DNA of 64,000 nt from Bacteroides caccae (GCF_002222615.2 NZ_CP022412.2:1674001-1738000); one strand, 5' to 3'. Positions 33,882-44,015 are shown, counted from the stretch's first letter. Notes: generated by a model not told the origin, from the letters alone. Program-made: numbers and translations.

Positions 33882-35177
33882 TTATTTGTATATTTTCAAT
33901 CGTTTTCCTGCTGCAATCTTGGTGTTTGACATTCCGTTCCACCGCTGTATATCCTTAACACTGACACCATATTTTCCGGCAATAGTCGACAGAGTGTCTC
34001 CACTTTTTATTGTGTAGTAAGACAGTTTTCCTTTTCCAGCAACGGCTGTTGTAGCTTTGCGGGTACTAGGTGTATTCTCTTTTACGGCAACAGTTTTTCG
34101 GTTACGGAACAATTCATTCGAGCGATGTGCATAGATTGTATCTTGTTTGTCGATGAAATTGCTGATTGCTTCGATCGGCAACCGCAGGGTATAAGGCTTG
34201 CTGTCACCCGGGATAACTTGTTTCTTGTACTGTGGATTCAAACTCTTTATTTGATCCAATGGCACATTACAAAGATCGGCAATCTGTTCGAAATGCAGGT
34301 TCTTGTTCACTTGCACAGTGTCTGTGCTTGCCGGAATATTAGTTTCCATTGGACAAATATTGTGGTCGCAGTAATAGGTCATCACATAGTTGGCTGCAAT
34401 AAAGGCAGGTACATAACCACGTGTTTCTTTGGGTAATAAATTGTAGATTTTCCAGTAATCCGTTTCACCGTTGGCGCGACGGATTGCTTTGTTGATTGTG
34501 CCGGGACCACAGTTGTAGGCGGCAATTACAAGGTTCCAGTCGCCGTAAATGGCGTACATCTCTTTCAGATAACGTGCGGCAGCCCATGTTGCTTTGATCG
34601 GGTCACGGCGTTCATCTACCAAACTGTTGGACTCCAGACCGTAGATTTTACCTGTGCCGATCATGAATTGCCACAAGCCTGATGCGCCGGCACGTGATAC
34701 GGCGGAAGGGTTCAAAGCTGATTCAATGATAGGAAGATATTTAAGTTCCAATGGAAGTCCGTATGCATCCAATGCTTCTTCGAAAATCGGCATATAGAAG
34801 TTGCAGGCGCTCAGCATAAAAGAAACTTGATTACGTAGGCGTCCTGCATACATATCTATGAATTTGCGTACAATGTCGTTGTATGGCATTTCCATAATAG
34901 CCGGGATGCGTGAGAGGCGGTCCATGTAAACAGAATCACTGAATAAAGGATTTACTTCAGCCGTGCTGCAATCTTTGCCCAGATCAATGTAATTTTTGGC
35001 TTTCCAATCGTTCAGCAAACTGTCGAGCGGATAAGTCATACTCATAGGCAGGTCGATGCTTTCCTTACGTTCTGTACCATTTTCACGAATCACCACATCT
35101 ACACTTTGGGCTTTTACTTGGGATGTTGCCAATAGTAAAAGAAGAATAATCGAACAATAGTTAACTAATTTCTTCAT
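33882..35177 (-). CDS. MltD-like membrane-bound lytic transglycosylase with LysM, 431 aa
   Basis: This periplasmic or outer-membrane-facing enzyme cleaves glycan strands of peptidoglycan. A signal peptide ends at residue 23 (TSQVKAQ). The SLT domain is at about 125-260: IIESALNPSAVSRAGASGLW contains the catalytic Glu, then YNCGPGTINKAI. A first LysM-like region (EQIADLCNVPLDQIKSLNP) and a clear C-terminal LysM (YTIKSGDTLSTIAGKYGVSV) bind glycan. It lies 33 bp after the DUF5683 gene and is probably co-transcribed with parA-parB-DUF5683. Confidence 0.95.
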   Translation of the reverse strand: MKKLVNYCSIILLLLLATSQVKAQSVDVVIRENGTERKESIDLPMSMTYPLDSLLNDWKAKNYIDLGKDCSTAEVNPLFSDSVYMDRLSRIPAIMEMPYNDIVRKFIDMYAGRLRNQVSFMLSACNFYMPIFEEALDAYGLPLELKYLPIIESALNPSAVSRAGASGLWQFMIGTGKIYGLESNSLVDERRDPIKATWAAARYLKEMYAIYGDWNLVIAAYNCGPGTINKAIRRANGETDYWKIYNLLPKETRGYVPAFIAANYVMTYYCDHNICPMETNIPASTDTVQVNKNLHFEQIADLCNVPLDQIKSLNPQYKKQVIPGDSKPYTLRLPIEAISNFIDKQDTIYAHRSNELFRNRKTVAVKENTPSTRKATTAVAGKGKLSYYTIKSGDTLSTIAGKYGVSVKDIQRWNGMSNTKIAAGKRLKIYK

Positions 35178-35210
35178 GCTTCAATAATAAGATCAATCTA
35201 AATTGTGTTT

Positions 35211-36098
35211 TTAAAATCGTAATACGCATTGCAAGCCGACCGATTTGCTTTTCAAACTATTTGAACGGAACTGGTTGTTATTGTCGATAACTGCCGGTTC
35301 CACTTTCATACTTAGGTCGGGGGTTATATCGAAGTTGGACAACTCGGCATCTACATAAGCGTCAATGATAGAGATGAGGTAAACTCCGATAAATGCAAAT
35401 ATACTAAGGTCCCGGTAACGCCGGAACATATCCTTTCTTCGTTTTAACGTACTTTTTAATTGTTCCTCGTTGTAAGAGGAATTAGGGGGCAGCAGATCTT
35501 CATAACTTTTAGTGTTTGGATTGCTGTCCATAATGTCCAAATAGGCTTGCGAATAGTCTTTATACATCTTGCCATTCCAACTCAAGGCATACGCACAACC
35601 GGCAAATCCTCCATATATAATAGGCAGTTTCCAGTATTTGCGGTTGTAAATCTGTCCTCCACCCGGGAATACGACGGCAAGCCAGGTAGCTTTGGTCGGA
35701 TTAGGTACGAATATCTTTTTATTAATGTCTTGGGATGGAGGCGGAACCGTATCGGTATTCACGACAATGGCTGCCGGCTGTTCTATCTTCTTCAGTTCTT
35801 TTTTGTTGGCTGCATCAAGGCTGTCGGCTACTTGTATTTTAGCTGCCGATAAACTGTCAATAGACTGAAGATGCTTAGGAGGTAACACTATGCTGTCTTT
35901 TCGCAATGAATCTTGCTCTTGCATAGGGTCACGATGTCTTCGTGCACGGGCTTTTGGCGGTTCTCGGTGCGTAATGGTAGTATCTTTCTGAACTGGAGTT
36001 ACAGGGGCTTGTGCATACACATCAATCCCTGCCATCTGTAAAAAACAGAGAAGCAGGGTGCTGATTAGTAACTGATATTTCTTGTTTTTTCTTGTCAT
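35211..36098 (-). CDS. DUF5683 family membrane protein, 295 aa
   Basis: This Bacteroidetes protein of unknown function has an N-terminal signal peptide (LLISTLLLCFLQMAG...VYAQ), a low-complexity Pro/Lys/Arg/Asp-rich linker (about 33-120) and the DUF5683 core with PNPTKATWLAVVFPGGGQIY, WKLPIIYGGFAGCAYALSW and a later membrane segment (FAFIGVYLISIIDAYVDAEL). The gene starts one base after the parB stop (36099/36098), so the two are translationally coupled. Its constant place between parB and mltD in this group hints at a role linking the chromosome or envelope machinery, but that is inference. Confidence 0.85.
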   Translation of the reverse strand: MTRKNKKYQLLISTLLLCFLQMAGIDVYAQAPVTPVQKDTTITHREPPKARARRHRDPMQEQDSLRKDSIVLPPKHLQSIDSLSAAKIQVADSLDAANKKELKKIEQPAAIVVNTDTVPPPSQDINKKIFVPNPTKATWLAVVFPGGGQIYNRKYWKLPIIYGGFAGCAYALSWNGKMYKDYSQAYLDIMDSNPNTKSYEDLLPPNSSYNEEQLKSTLKRRKDMFRRYRDLSIFAFIGVYLISIIDAYVDAELSNFDITPDLSMKVEPAVIDNNNQFRSNSLKSKSVGLQCVLRF

Positions 36099-36989
36099 TT
36101 ATTTCTTTAGCGTATCGAAGATTTCCATGATACGTTCCAATTCCTCCTCATTACTGAAAGGAATACTAATTTTCCCTTTCCCCTTTTCGGAGCAAGTGAG
36201 TTGTACCTTGGTGCTGAAAAAGCCTGAAAGTTGTTGCTTCAGTAAGTTAAATTCTTCCGGAAGTTTGGCACGTTTCGGAGTTATTTTCCGCGTACCGCTT
36301 TTCACAGCTTCACCTTCACTTAATGATTTTACAATCTCTTCGACTTTGCGGACTGAATATCCGTGTTCTTGTATTTCTTCGAATATTTTTACTTGTAGTT
36401 TAGGGTCGCCTAATGAAATCAACGCACGGGCATGTCCCATGTCTAACTGCTTGTTTTGTAGCGCCATTTGGATAGGAGCGGGTAGCTTGAGCAGACGCAA
36501 GTAATTGGCGATAGTCGTCCGGTTCTTGCCGATACGCTCGCTAAGGCGTTCTTGGGTCAGTTCATATTGGTCTAGCAGATGTTGATAAGCCAATGCGATT
36601 TCTACAGCATTCAGGTCTTCACGCTGGATATTCTCGATCAGCGCCATTTCCATCATGTTTTCGTCGTCGGCTGTGCGGATGTAAGCAGGGATTGTTTTTA
36701 ATCCGGCTCTCTGTGAAGCACGGTAGCGGCGTTCACCTGCGATAATTTGGTATTCATTGTCCGATACCTTACGTAAAGTGATCGGTTGGATGATACCTAT
36801 TTCCGCTATTGAATCAGCCAGTTCCTGCAAGGCCGTTTCGTCAAACTCACGGCGAGGCTGGTTAGGGTTGACTGAAATCTTAGCTAACTCTATTTCGTTA
36901 ATGGAAGAAGAACCTTCGGTTTTCACATCATCCATTGAGAGCAAGGCGTCAAGTCCGCGTCCTAATGCATTTCTTCTTTGTGTTGCCAT
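36099..36989 (-). CDS. parB: Chromosome-partitioning protein ParB
   Basis: This centromere-binding CTPase loads onto parS sites near the origin and recruits condensin. Of its 296 aa, the N-terminal ParB/Sulfiredoxin domain contains GERRYRASQRAGL (CTP-binding motif, about residues 85-97) and NIQREDLNAVEIA; the helix-turn-helix (LTQERLSERIGKNRTTIANYL) recognises parS; and a C-terminal dimer domain follows. It is 14 bp downstream of parA, and co-transcribed with DUF5683 and mltD. I looked for a parS palindrome of the TGTTCCACGTGAAACA type in the window and did not find one. Confidence 0.97.
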   Translation of the reverse strand: MATQRRNALGRGLDALLSMDDVKTEGSSSINEIELAKISVNPNQPRREFDETALQELADSIAEIGIIQPITLRKVSDNEYQIIAGERRYRASQRAGLKTIPAYIRTADDENMMEMALIENIQREDLNAVEIALAYQHLLDQYELTQERLSERIGKNRTTIANYLRLLKLPAPIQMALQNKQLDMGHARALISLGDPKLQVKIFEEIQEHGYSVRKVEEIVKSLSEGEAVKSGTRKITPKRAKLPEEFNLLKQQLSGFFSTKVQLTCSEKGKGKISIPFSNEEELERIMEIFDTLKK

Positions 36990-37003
36990 ATCTTCTTCGT
37001 TAC

Positions 37004-37768
37004 TTATTTATTACGGTTAATAATCTCTTTAGCAAGAGCCAGGTGGTTCTTGGCACCGGTGGAATCCGCATCATAAAGAATAGTCGGGACACCGTAGCTG
37101 GGAGCCTCGCTCAGTTTCACATTTCGTTGAATTACGGTGTTGAACACCAGTTCCTGGAAGTGGCGTTTTACTTCATCGTAGATTTGGTTTGCCTGGCGCA
37201 GGCGTGAATCGTACATCGTCAGCAGGAAACCTTCGATTTCCAATGCCGGATTCAATTTCGACTTGATAATCTTGATTGTGTTCAGCAGTTTGCTGATCCC
37301 TTCGAGAGCAAAATATTCGGCCTGCACGGGGATAATCACAGAATCGGCTGCCGTCAGGGCATTGATTGTAATAAGTCCTAATGAAGGAGAACAGTCTATC
37401 AGGATATAGTCATATTCTTTCTTCAAAGGAGTAAGTACTTCTTTCAGTATCTTTTCGCGGTTTGGGAGGTTCAGCATTTCAATCTCTGCTCCTACAAGAT
37501 TGATGTGCGAAGAGATTACTTTTAAAGAATCAATTTCGGTGTCATGGATAGCGTCCTGTACGTTGGCTCTGTCAATGATACATTCATAGATAGTACATTC
37601 CGACTGCTTGATGTCCACTCCCAGACCGGAGGAGGCATTAGCTTGCGGGTCGGCGTCTACTACGAGTACCTTTTTTTCGAGTGTAGCAAGCGAAGCTGCG
37701 AGATTGATCGTAGTCGTTGTTTTTCCTACACCACCTTTTTGATTAGCCAAAGCAATAATTTTTCCCAT
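37004..37768 (-). CDS. parA: ParA/Soj-family chromosome-partitioning ATPase
   Basis: This MinD/ParA-type ATPase moves ParB-parS complexes. The deviant Walker A is KGGVGKTTTTINLA (residues about 10-23), Walker A' DADPQAN and Walker B DCSPSLG follow. The open frame extends to 37951, but the first 61 codons include basic, non-homologous sequence and lie downstream of a TATATTTG promoter; the start MGKIIALANQKGG at 37768 aligns with the family, giving 254 aa. A transcript from that promoter would have a leader of about 165 nt. The operon continues through parB, DUF5683 and mltD. Confidence 0.96.
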   Translation of the reverse strand: MGKIIALANQKGGVGKTTTTINLAASLATLEKKVLVVDADPQANASSGLGVDIKQSECTIYECIIDRANVQDAIHDTEIDSLKVISSHINLVGAEIEMLNLPNREKILKEVLTPLKKEYDYILIDCSPSLGLITINALTAADSVIIPVQAEYFALEGISKLLNTIKIIKSKLNPALEIEGFLLTMYDSRLRQANQIYDEVKRHFQELVFNTVIQRNVKLSEAPSYGVPTILYDADSTGAKNHLALAKEIINRNK

Positions 37769-37846
37769 ATTCTCTAAATTTATTGGCAGCGAAATAAGTG
37801 ATAAATCCTTAGAGCGCCTACGAAAAAAGAGAAACTTTGCAATTTC

Positions 37847-37875
37847 TGTTGATAAGTCACCTGTTTTGTTAATAA
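37847..37875. promoter_or_regulatory. Two DnaA-box-like nonamers in the parA leader
   Basis: TGTTGATAA (37847-37855) and TGTTAATAA (37867-37875) begin exactly 20 bp apart. They differ from the TGTGGATAA DnaA-box consensus at one and two positions. Two such AT-rich nonamers may arise by chance, so the call is tentative. Confidence 0.25.
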
Positions 37876-37940
37876 CTGTCGGACGAAACAGATACCAAAC
37901 TTCGACAGGTTCATCATCTACCTTTCTCTTTATGAGCTTG

Positions 37941-37948
37941 CAAATATA
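37941..37948 (-). promoter_or_regulatory. Putative -7 box of the parA operon
   Basis: TATATTTG on the minus strand, followed by GCAAG. It implies a leader of about 165 nt before the parA start at 37768. Confidence 0.5.
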
Positions 37949-38059
37949 CATATTTATATTGGATATTTATTTCTTTTTTTGCTCGCTTGCAGAAGATTAA
38001 GATTTGTAAACGGGTAGAAACAGGGAAGGAAGATACTTTTTCATCTGGAGGAAAGAGGG

Positions 38060-38091
38060 TTTGGAGGTACGGCTTCTTTTTGTTACTTTTG
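38060..38091 (+). promoter_or_regulatory. Promoter of surE-lpxB
   Basis: TTTG (38060-38063), 20 nt, TACTTTTG (38084-38091): a full match to the Bacteroides promoter consensus, 31 nt before the surE start. Confidence 0.8.
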
Positions 38092-38122
38092 TGCGAATAT
38101 TAAAAAGGAAAGGATTGAATAT

Positions 38123-38890
38123 ATGGAAAATAAGAAGCCGTTGATACTCGTTTCCAATGACGATGGGGTTATGGCCAAGGGTATTAATGAATTAGTGAGA
38201 TTTCTTCGTCCTCTTGGGGACATTGTGGTCATGGCTCCTGACTCTCCGCGTTCCGGTAGCGGATGTGCGCTGACGGTGACGCAGCCTGTTCATTATCAAC
38301 TGGTCAAGAAAGAAGTCGGATTAACAGTCTATAAGTGTACGGGAACGCCTACCGACTGCATCAAGCTGGCGCGCAATACCGTTCTCGACCGAGAACCGGA
38401 TCTTGTGGTCGGAGGCATTAATCATGGAGATAATTCGGCAACTAATATGCATTATTCCGGTACTATGGGAGTGGTGGTTGAAGGTTGTCTGAATGGTATT
38501 CCTTCTATTGGCTTTTCGCTTTGTAACCATGACCATGATGCGGATTTTGAAGCTACGGGACTCTATGTACGCAAGATATCTGCTATGATATTGGAGAAAG
38601 GACTTCCTCCTTTAACTTGTTTGAATGTGAACTTCCCGAATACTGCCGATATCAAAGGAATAAGGATTTGTGAACAGGCAAAGGGACGTTGGACCGGGGA
38701 ATGGACTCCTTGTCCCCGTTTGAATGATACAAATTATTTTTGGTTAACCGGTGAATTTACCGATCATGAACCGGAAAATGAGAAAAACGATCATTGGGCG
38801 TTGGTTAACGGCTATGTAGCTATCACCCCGACTACTGTTGACGTGACGGCTTATGGTTTTATGGACGAGCTTAATAAATGGTTCAATTAA
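38123..38890 (+). CDS. surE: 5'/3'-nucleotidase SurE
   Basis: This metal-dependent phosphatase acts on nucleoside monophosphates in the cytoplasm. At 255 aa it has the metal-binding SNDDG near residue 11, [23 protein letters not shown] and the conserved [20 protein letters not shown] segment (Asn and Ser ligands intact). It has its own strong promoter and is followed by lpxB after 15 bp, so the pair forms an operon; this surE-lpxB arrangement is common in Bacteroides. Confidence 0.97.
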   Translation: MENKKPLILVSNDDGVMAKGINELVRFLRPLGDIVVMAPDSPRSGSGCALTVTQPVHYQLVKKEVGLTVYKCTGTPTDCIKLARNTVLDREPDLVVGGINHGDNSATNMHYSGTMGVVVEGCLNGIPSIGFSLCNHDHDADFEATGLYVRKISAMILEKGLPPLTCLNVNFPNTADIKGIRICEQAKGRWTGEWTPCPRLNDTNYFWLTGEFTDHEPENEKNDHWALVNGYVAITPTTVDVTAYGFMDELNKWFN

Positions 38891-38905
38891 GAACCTTCAA
38901 CTATC

Positions 38906-40042
38906 ATGAAGTATTATCTGATTGTTGGTGAGGCTTCCGGTGACTTGCACGCTTCCCACTTGATGAGTGCCTTGAAAACGGCAGATCCGCAAGCCGATTT
39001 TCGCTTTTTCGGGGGCGACCTAATGGCTGCTGTTGGCGGCAAAATGGTGAAGCATTATAAAGAGCTGGCATATATGGGATTTATTCCTGTATTGCTTCAT
39101 TTGCGCACTATCTTTGCAAATATGAAACGTTGCAAAGAAGACATTGTTGCTTGGAATCCGGATGTCGTAATTTTGGTGGATTATCCGGGGTTCAACCTTG
39201 ATATTGCCAAATTTGTTCATGCAAAGACACAAATACCGGTCTACTATTATATATCTCCTAAGATATGGGCATGGAAGGAGTATCGCATCAAGAATATCAA
39301 ACGTGATGTAGACGAATTGTTCTCTATACTTCCTTTTGAAGTTGAGTTTTTTGAAGGGAAGCATCAGTATCCCATTCACTATGTAGGAAACCCTACCGTG
39401 GACGAAGTGGCTGCTTATCAGGAAACGAACCCGAAAGACTTTGCTGCGTTTATTGCAGCAAACCAGTTGGAGAATAAACCGGTTATTGCTTTGCTGGCAG
39501 GTAGTCGGAAGCAAGAAATCAAGGATAATTTGCCTGATATGCTGAAAGCTGCTTCTGCTTTCCCGGATTATCAACTGGTATTAGCCGGTGCGCCCGGCAT
39601 TACCCCGGAATATTATGAAAAGTATGTGGGGCAGGCGAACGTAAAAATTATATTCGGACAGACATACCGCATTTTACAGCATGCAGATGCGGCTTTGGTG
39701 ACATCGGGAACGGCTACTCTCGAAACAGCTTTGTTTCGTGTTCCTCAGGTGGTTTGCTATCATACTCCGATTGGAAAAGTTATTTCGTTCCTACGACGTC
39801 ACATTCTGACTGTGAAATATATTTCATTGGTTAATCTGATTGCCGACTGTGAGGTTGTTAAAGAGTTGGTTGCTGATACCATGACGGTAAAGAATATGCA
39901 GTGTGAACTGGCTAATCTTCTTGAAAATGAAGTGTATAAGAAGGAAATGCTTACTGGATATGATTATGTGGCGGAACGGTTGGGACCTGCCGGTGCTCCC
40001 TGTCATGCAGCTCATGGAATAGTGAAGCTGTTGAAAAAATAA
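38906..40042 (+). CDS. lpxB: Lipid-A-disaccharide synthase LpxB
   Basis: This glycosyltransferase (GT19) condenses UDP-2,3-diacylglucosamine with lipid X to form the lipid A disaccharide at the inner membrane. The 378-aa protein starts with YYLIVGEASGDLHASHLM and contains the YYISPKIWAWKEYRIK segment, LLAGSRKQEI, and the C-terminal TSGTATLETALFRVPQVVCY, all family signatures. It is the second gene after surE and is closed by a terminator at 40065. Confidence 0.97.
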   Translation: MKYYLIVGEASGDLHASHLMSALKTADPQADFRFFGGDLMAAVGGKMVKHYKELAYMGFIPVLLHLRTIFANMKRCKEDIVAWNPDVVILVDYPGFNLDIAKFVHAKTQIPVYYYISPKIWAWKEYRIKNIKRDVDELFSILPFEVEFFEGKHQYPIHYVGNPTVDEVAAYQETNPKDFAAFIAANQLENKPVIALLAGSRKQEIKDNLPDMLKAASAFPDYQLVLAGAPGITPEYYEKYVGQANVKIIFGQTYRILQHADAALVTSGTATLETALFRVPQVVCYHTPIGKVISFLRRHILTVKYISLVNLIADCEVVKELVADTMTVKNMQCELANLLENEVYKKEMLTGYDYVAERLGPAGAPCHAAHGIVKLLKK

Positions 40043-40064
40043 CTTTCTTTTTCTGAATAAACGT

Positions 40065-40096
40065 AAAGCCGATGCAGTAATTGCACGGCTTTTTTA
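40065..40096 (+). terminator. Terminator of surE-lpxB
   Basis: AAAGCCGATGCA pairs with TGCACGGCTTT (small internal mismatch) around a short loop, followed by TTTTTATTTATT on the plus strand. Confidence 0.8.
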
Positions 40097-40133
40097 TTTA
40101 TTAAGCAGAAGATTAAAAAAGAAAGGAACAGAT

Positions 40134-40922
40134 ATGAAAAAATTTAAGTGGCTTTTAGGTATGTTAGTACTGGCACTAATGCCAATGTTGCAATCATGTG
40201 ATGATGATGATGGATATTCTATCGGAGATTTCAGTTGGGACTGGGCTACGGTCCGGACTACCGGTGGAGGAGGTTATTATTTGGTAGGTGACCGTTGGGG
40301 AATCATCGATCCGGTTGCCACTTCTATACCTTGGTTCAAACCTGTGGATGGTGAACGTGTGGTATCCTTTTTCAATCCTTTGGCTGACATGAGTGATGAA
40401 AAAGGTGTTCAGGTGAAAATGGAAGGTATTCAGGAAGTGTTGACTAAGGAAGTTGAGGAGATGACTGCTGAAAATGAAGAAGAATTTGGAAATGATCCTA
40501 TTTTGATTTATCAGGGTGATATGTGGCTGGGAGGAAAGTTTCTGAACATTATCTTCCGCCAGAATTTGCCTCGCAGTGAAAAACATCGCATCAGTCTCGT
40601 GGAGAATAAGATAGCAACTGAGCCGGGTGAACCCGAAACTCCGGAAACTTTAAGCATCGGTGAAGACGGCTATGTTCATTTGGAGTTACGTTATAATACG
40701 TATGATGATGTAACAGACTATTGGGGGTGGGGACGAGTTTCCTATAATTTGGAAAAGTTCTACCCGACACCCAAAGAAGGTGAAACTACGATGAAAGGTT
40801 TTAAGGTAACGATTAACTCTGAAGAAAATGGAGAAGGAGTAGTGGTAGTACTTGACTTGGAACATCCGGTCGGTGTGCCGGAGAAAGCTAAAGATGTACA
40901 TGCTACATCTGTAATCAGATAA
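40134..40922 (+). CDS. NigD-like lipoprotein, 262 aa
   Basis: A lipoprotein signal peptide (MLVLALMPMLQSC, Cys near residue 22) is followed by the Asp-rich surface-export style start CDDDDGYSIGDF. The N-terminal part is beta-rich (GGGGYYLVGDRWGIIDP), consistent with the NigD-like OB-type domain, and the C-terminal half has further strands (YVHLELRYNTYDDVTDYWGW). NigD was named from a bacteriocin locus of Prevotella, but the family is widespread in Bacteroides and its function is not established. It stands alone between two terminators. Confidence 0.8.
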   Translation: MKKFKWLLGMLVLALMPMLQSCDDDDGYSIGDFSWDWATVRTTGGGGYYLVGDRWGIIDPVATSIPWFKPVDGERVVSFFNPLADMSDEKGVQVKMEGIQEVLTKEVEEMTAENEEEFGNDPILIYQGDMWLGGKFLNIIFRQNLPRSEKHRISLVENKIATEPGEPETPETLSIGEDGYVHLELRYNTYDDVTDYWGWGRVSYNLEKFYPTPKEGETTMKGFKVTINSEENGEGVVVVLDLEHPVGVPEKAKDVHATSVIR

Positions 40923-40953
40923 ATAACCTAACCTATGTAACTGTGTGTAAAAA

Positions 40954-40995
40954 AAGGTCGGGATAATTTTCGCAAAGAAAGTTTCCCGACCTTTA
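40954..40995. terminator. Bidirectional terminator between the NigD-like gene and cdsA
   Basis: AAAGGTCGGGA and TCCCGACCTTT form an 11-bp perfect stem with a 20-nt loop; the plus strand continues ATTTTTTAT and the minus strand TTTTTTACAC, so both converging transcripts can end here. Confidence 0.88.
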
Positions 40996-41024
40996 TTTTT
41001 TATCTCTATTCTGAATATACAGAT

Positions 41025-41873
41025 TTAAAACCAAGTGAGAGCATAAAGATAGACTACTGCTGCCGGTATAGCCATTAATGAACTGTCGAACCGATCAAGC
41101 ATGCCTCCGTGTCCCGGAAGAATTGTCCCGGAATCTTTTACGTGAAGTTGGCGTTTTAGCAATGATTCTGTCAAGTCACCCCAAGTTCCGAACACTACAA
41201 CTACCAGCGCCAATCCTGCCCATTGCCACATCGACATGAACGGAAAATAATGTGCCAGTATAAAGGAAGAACCAATAGCAACGATACCTCCGCCGATAGA
41301 GCCTTCCCACGATTTCTTAGGAGAAATACGCTCGAACAAACGATGCTTTCCGATCAGCGAACCGATGCAATATGCACCTGTGTCACTCAACCAAAGGAAG
41401 ATGAAGATAGATAACGGCAAAATCGGGTTGTAGCTAACACTGCTGTATTCCGAACTAGGATCATTGTGGAAAGCAAGTACGTTCAGTAGTGCGAATGGCA
41501 GACCGATATATAGCTGGCTAAGCATAGAATATGCCCAGTTCAGCACCGGATTTTCCTTTTTCAGGTATAACTCGCTAATCATTAAGTAGAGCAGTAGCAG
41601 TACGTAAGGAATAAATATCTTGGAATCAGCTGCATCAATACAGAAGCCCATTACTGCAAGGAAGAGATAAGCTCCTCCCAGCATGATAATCGTTTTATTT
41701 ACGTTTACTCCGTCAGCACGCATATTTACTAGTTGTCCAAACTCATAAATAGTCAAGGCGCTAATGATTATGAACAGTATACCGAAACTGAATGATGTGT
41801 AAAGGATGCATCCCACCAGAATGGCGACGAAAAGCACACCTGTAATAGCCCGTTTGATAAAATTGCTAGCCAA
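41025..41873 (-). CDS. cdsA: Phosphatidate cytidylyltransferase CdsA
   Basis: This integral membrane enzyme makes CDP-diacylglycerol from phosphatidate and CTP. At 282 aa it has about eight hydrophobic segments. The family signature near the C-terminus is intact: DTGAYCIGSLIGKH, then SPKKSWEGSIGG, and the region SLLKRQLHVKDSGTILPGHG with LDRFDS. It lies 12 bp after ftsH in the rsfS-ftsH-cdsA operon, an arrangement typical of Bacteroidetes. Confidence 0.96.
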   Translation of the reverse strand: MASNFIKRAITGVLFVAILVGCILYTSFSFGILFIIISALTIYEFGQLVNMRADGVNVNKTIIMLGGAYLFLAVMGFCIDAADSKIFIPYVLLLLYLMISELYLKKENPVLNWAYSMLSQLYIGLPFALLNVLAFHNDPSSEYSSVSYNPILPLSIFIFLWLSDTGAYCIGSLIGKHRLFERISPKKSWEGSIGGGIVAIGSSFILAHYFPFMSMWQWAGLALVVVVFGTWGDLTESLLKRQLHVKDSGTILPGHGGMLDRFDSSLMAIPAAVVYLYALTWF

Positions 41874-41885
41874 AATATTTGCGTT

Positions 41886-44015
41886 TTAAGTTGTTTTCTT
41901 TCCACCTTCCGCCGAGATCACCTTTTTTTCTATGGAAACTTTACCTTCCACGGTAATCTTAGCTTCGGTTGCCTCTTTCTCCTCTGTAGAGTTTTCAGCT
42001 TCTTCTTCCTTGATTTCTTTCTCCTTCTCTTTCACCTCTTCGGCCAGTCTCTTTTCCGCTTCGGCAGCTTCCTGACTTTCTTTGGCAGCCATGATTTCTT
42101 CTGAGCGGGAAGCCCAAGGGCGTTTTCCAAAGATACGTTCAACATCTTCGGCAAAGATTACTTCCTTATCAATTAGTAATTGAGCGAGCTGGTTGTGTCC
42201 TTCCCGATGTTCGGACAGAATTTTTTTTGCACGTTCATATTGCTCATTCACCATATTCTTGACTTCCGTATCAATCAGTTCGGCTGTCTTTTCACTATAT
42301 GGACGATTGAAAGAATATTCTTCATTGTTATAATAGCATAAGTTAGGCAGTTTGTCGCTCATACCTAAATAAGCTATCATTCCGTATGCTTGTTTGGTGA
42401 CTCTTTCCAAGTCGTTCATAGCACCTGTGGAGATACGATTGAGAAATAAATCTTCGGCAGCGCGTCCTCCTAGAGTGGCACACATTTCATCGAGCATTTG
42501 CTCTTTAGTTGTGATCTGGCGTTCCTCCGGCAAATACCAGGCAGCACCCAATGCACGTCCGCGAGGAACAATTGTCACTTTAATCAACGGGTTTGCATAT
42601 TCCAGCAGCCAGGAGATCGAAGCGTGTCCCGCTTCATGCAGAGCAATAGAACGTCTTTCTGCTTCTGTTGTAATCTTTGTCTTCTTTTCCAAACCGCCGA
42701 TGATGCGGTCTACGGCGTCGAGGAAGTCTTGTTTTCCAACGAACTTCTTGCCGTGACGGGCTGCAATCAGGGCCGCTTCATTACAAACATTGGCAATGTC
42801 CGCACCGGAGAACCCCGGAGTTTGGCGGGCAAGAAGGTCCACATCTACAGTATCATCTATCTTGATCGGGCGCAAATGCACACCGAATACTTCTTTACGT
42901 TCATTCAGGTCGGGCAAGTCTACATGTATCTGACGGTCAAAACGTCCGGCACGGAGTAAAGCCTTGTCGAGTACATCTACACGGTTGGTCGCAGCCAGGA
43001 TGATTACACCACTATTGGAACCGAAACCGTCCATTTCAGTCAATAACTGGTTCAATGTATTCTCGCGTTCGTCATTTCCTCCCATTGCAGGATTCTTGCC
43101 ACGGGCACGTCCAACGGCGTCAATCTCGTCAATAAATACGATACAAGGAGCTTTCTCTTTGGCTTGCTTAAACAAGTCGCGGACACGGGAAGCACCTACG
43201 CCGACAAACATTTCCACAAAGTCAGAACCTGCCAGCGAGAAGAAAGGTACATTAGCTTCACCGGCCACAGCTTTGGCGAGTAATGTTTTACCGGTCCCCG
43301 GAGGGCCTACCAGTAATGCTCCCTTAGGAATTTTACCTCCCAAGTCTGTATATTTTTGAGGTTCTTTCAAGAACTCCACAATTTCTTCTACTTCCTGTTT
43401 GGCTTCCGCCAAGCCGGCTACATCTTTGAATGTAATCTTGATCGCCCCTCCTTTTTCGAAAAGCTGGGCTTTTGATTTACCTACATTAAACACACCGCCA
43501 GGACCTCCACTACCACCGCCACTCATACGGCGCATGAAGAATATCCATAAAGCAATCAGCAGCACAAGCGGCAGGACCTGAATCAGGATAGCAGGGAATA
43601 TATCTGATTTAGGCGGATAATCCGAGGTCCCGTCAAAATGACCGGCTTCTTTTTCTGCCTGCAAAAATTCTTCCAGTTTGTCAGTAGACGGCGCCCTACT
43701 TGTGATGATCGGGTTGCGCCCTACTTTGGTAGAGTCCGCTCCGAATACGGCACCTACGGAATTAGGTTTGAGATAAGCCTCAATCGACTTGTCCTCATAC
43801 CCCAGCACTTTGCTGACATAACCGTTTTTAACGTAATCCTGAAATTCGCTGTATGTGACAGCTTTGTTTCCGGCTCCCCTTGAATCACTGCCCCACCAGA
43901 GGCCGAGAAGCATAAGGGCAATAATCATATACATCCAGTTCAAGTTGAACTTGGGCATATTAACCTTGTTGTTAGGTTTATTGCTATTGTTTTTGTTGCT
44001 ACTATTATTGTCCAT
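41886..44015 (-). CDS. ftsH: ATP-dependent zinc metalloprotease FtsH, 709 aa
   Basis: This hexameric inner-membrane AAA protease handles quality control and regulated proteolysis. Two membrane segments (about 26-43 and 140-160) flank a periplasmic domain; the AAA module has [13 protein letters not shown] (about 235) and [10 protein letters not shown], the SRH region [18 protein letters not shown], and the zinc site HEAGH near residue 460. The C-terminal ~65 residues form a highly charged Glu/Lys/Ala extension ([20 protein letters not shown]) longer than in E. coli FtsH. It is the middle gene of rsfS-ftsH-cdsA. Confidence 0.97.
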   Translation of the reverse strand: MDNNSSNKNNSNKPNNKVNMPKFNLNWMYMIIALMLLGLWWGSDSRGAGNKAVTYSEFQDYVKNGYVSKVLGYEDKSIEAYLKPNSVGAVFGADSTKVGRNPIITSRAPSTDKLEEFLQAEKEAGHFDGTSDYPPKSDIFPAILIQVLPLVLLIALWIFFMRRMSGGGSGGPGGVFNVGKSKAQLFEKGGAIKITFKDVAGLAEAKQEVEEIVEFLKEPQKYTDLGGKIPKGALLVGPPGTGKTLLAKAVAGEANVPFFSLAGSDFVEMFVGVGASRVRDLFKQAKEKAPCIVFIDEIDAVGRARGKNPAMGGNDERENTLNQLLTEMDGFGSNSGVIILAATNRVDVLDKALLRAGRFDRQIHVDLPDLNERKEVFGVHLRPIKIDDTVDVDLLARQTPGFSGADIANVCNEAALIAARHGKKFVGKQDFLDAVDRIIGGLEKKTKITTEAERRSIALHEAGHASISWLLEYANPLIKVTIVPRGRALGAAWYLPEERQITTKEQMLDEMCATLGGRAAEDLFLNRISTGAMNDLERVTKQAYGMIAYLGMSDKLPNLCYYNNEEYSFNRPYSEKTAELIDTEVKNMVNEQYERAKKILSEHREGHNQLAQLLIDKEVIFAEDVERIFGKRPWASRSEEIMAAKESQEAAEAEKRLAEEVKEKEKEIKEEEAENSTEEKEATEAKITVEGKVSIEKKVISAEGGKKTT

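Noticed and set aside
37769..37951. 61-codon N-terminal extension of ParA
   Set aside because: It precedes the conserved ParA N-terminus and starts at the -7 box itself; it is treated as leader.
36099..37951. A parS site near parAB
   Set aside because: No TGTTCCACGTGAAACA-like palindrome was found here or elsewhere in the window by eye; TGTTCCA at 1091 and 1102 is only a half-match.
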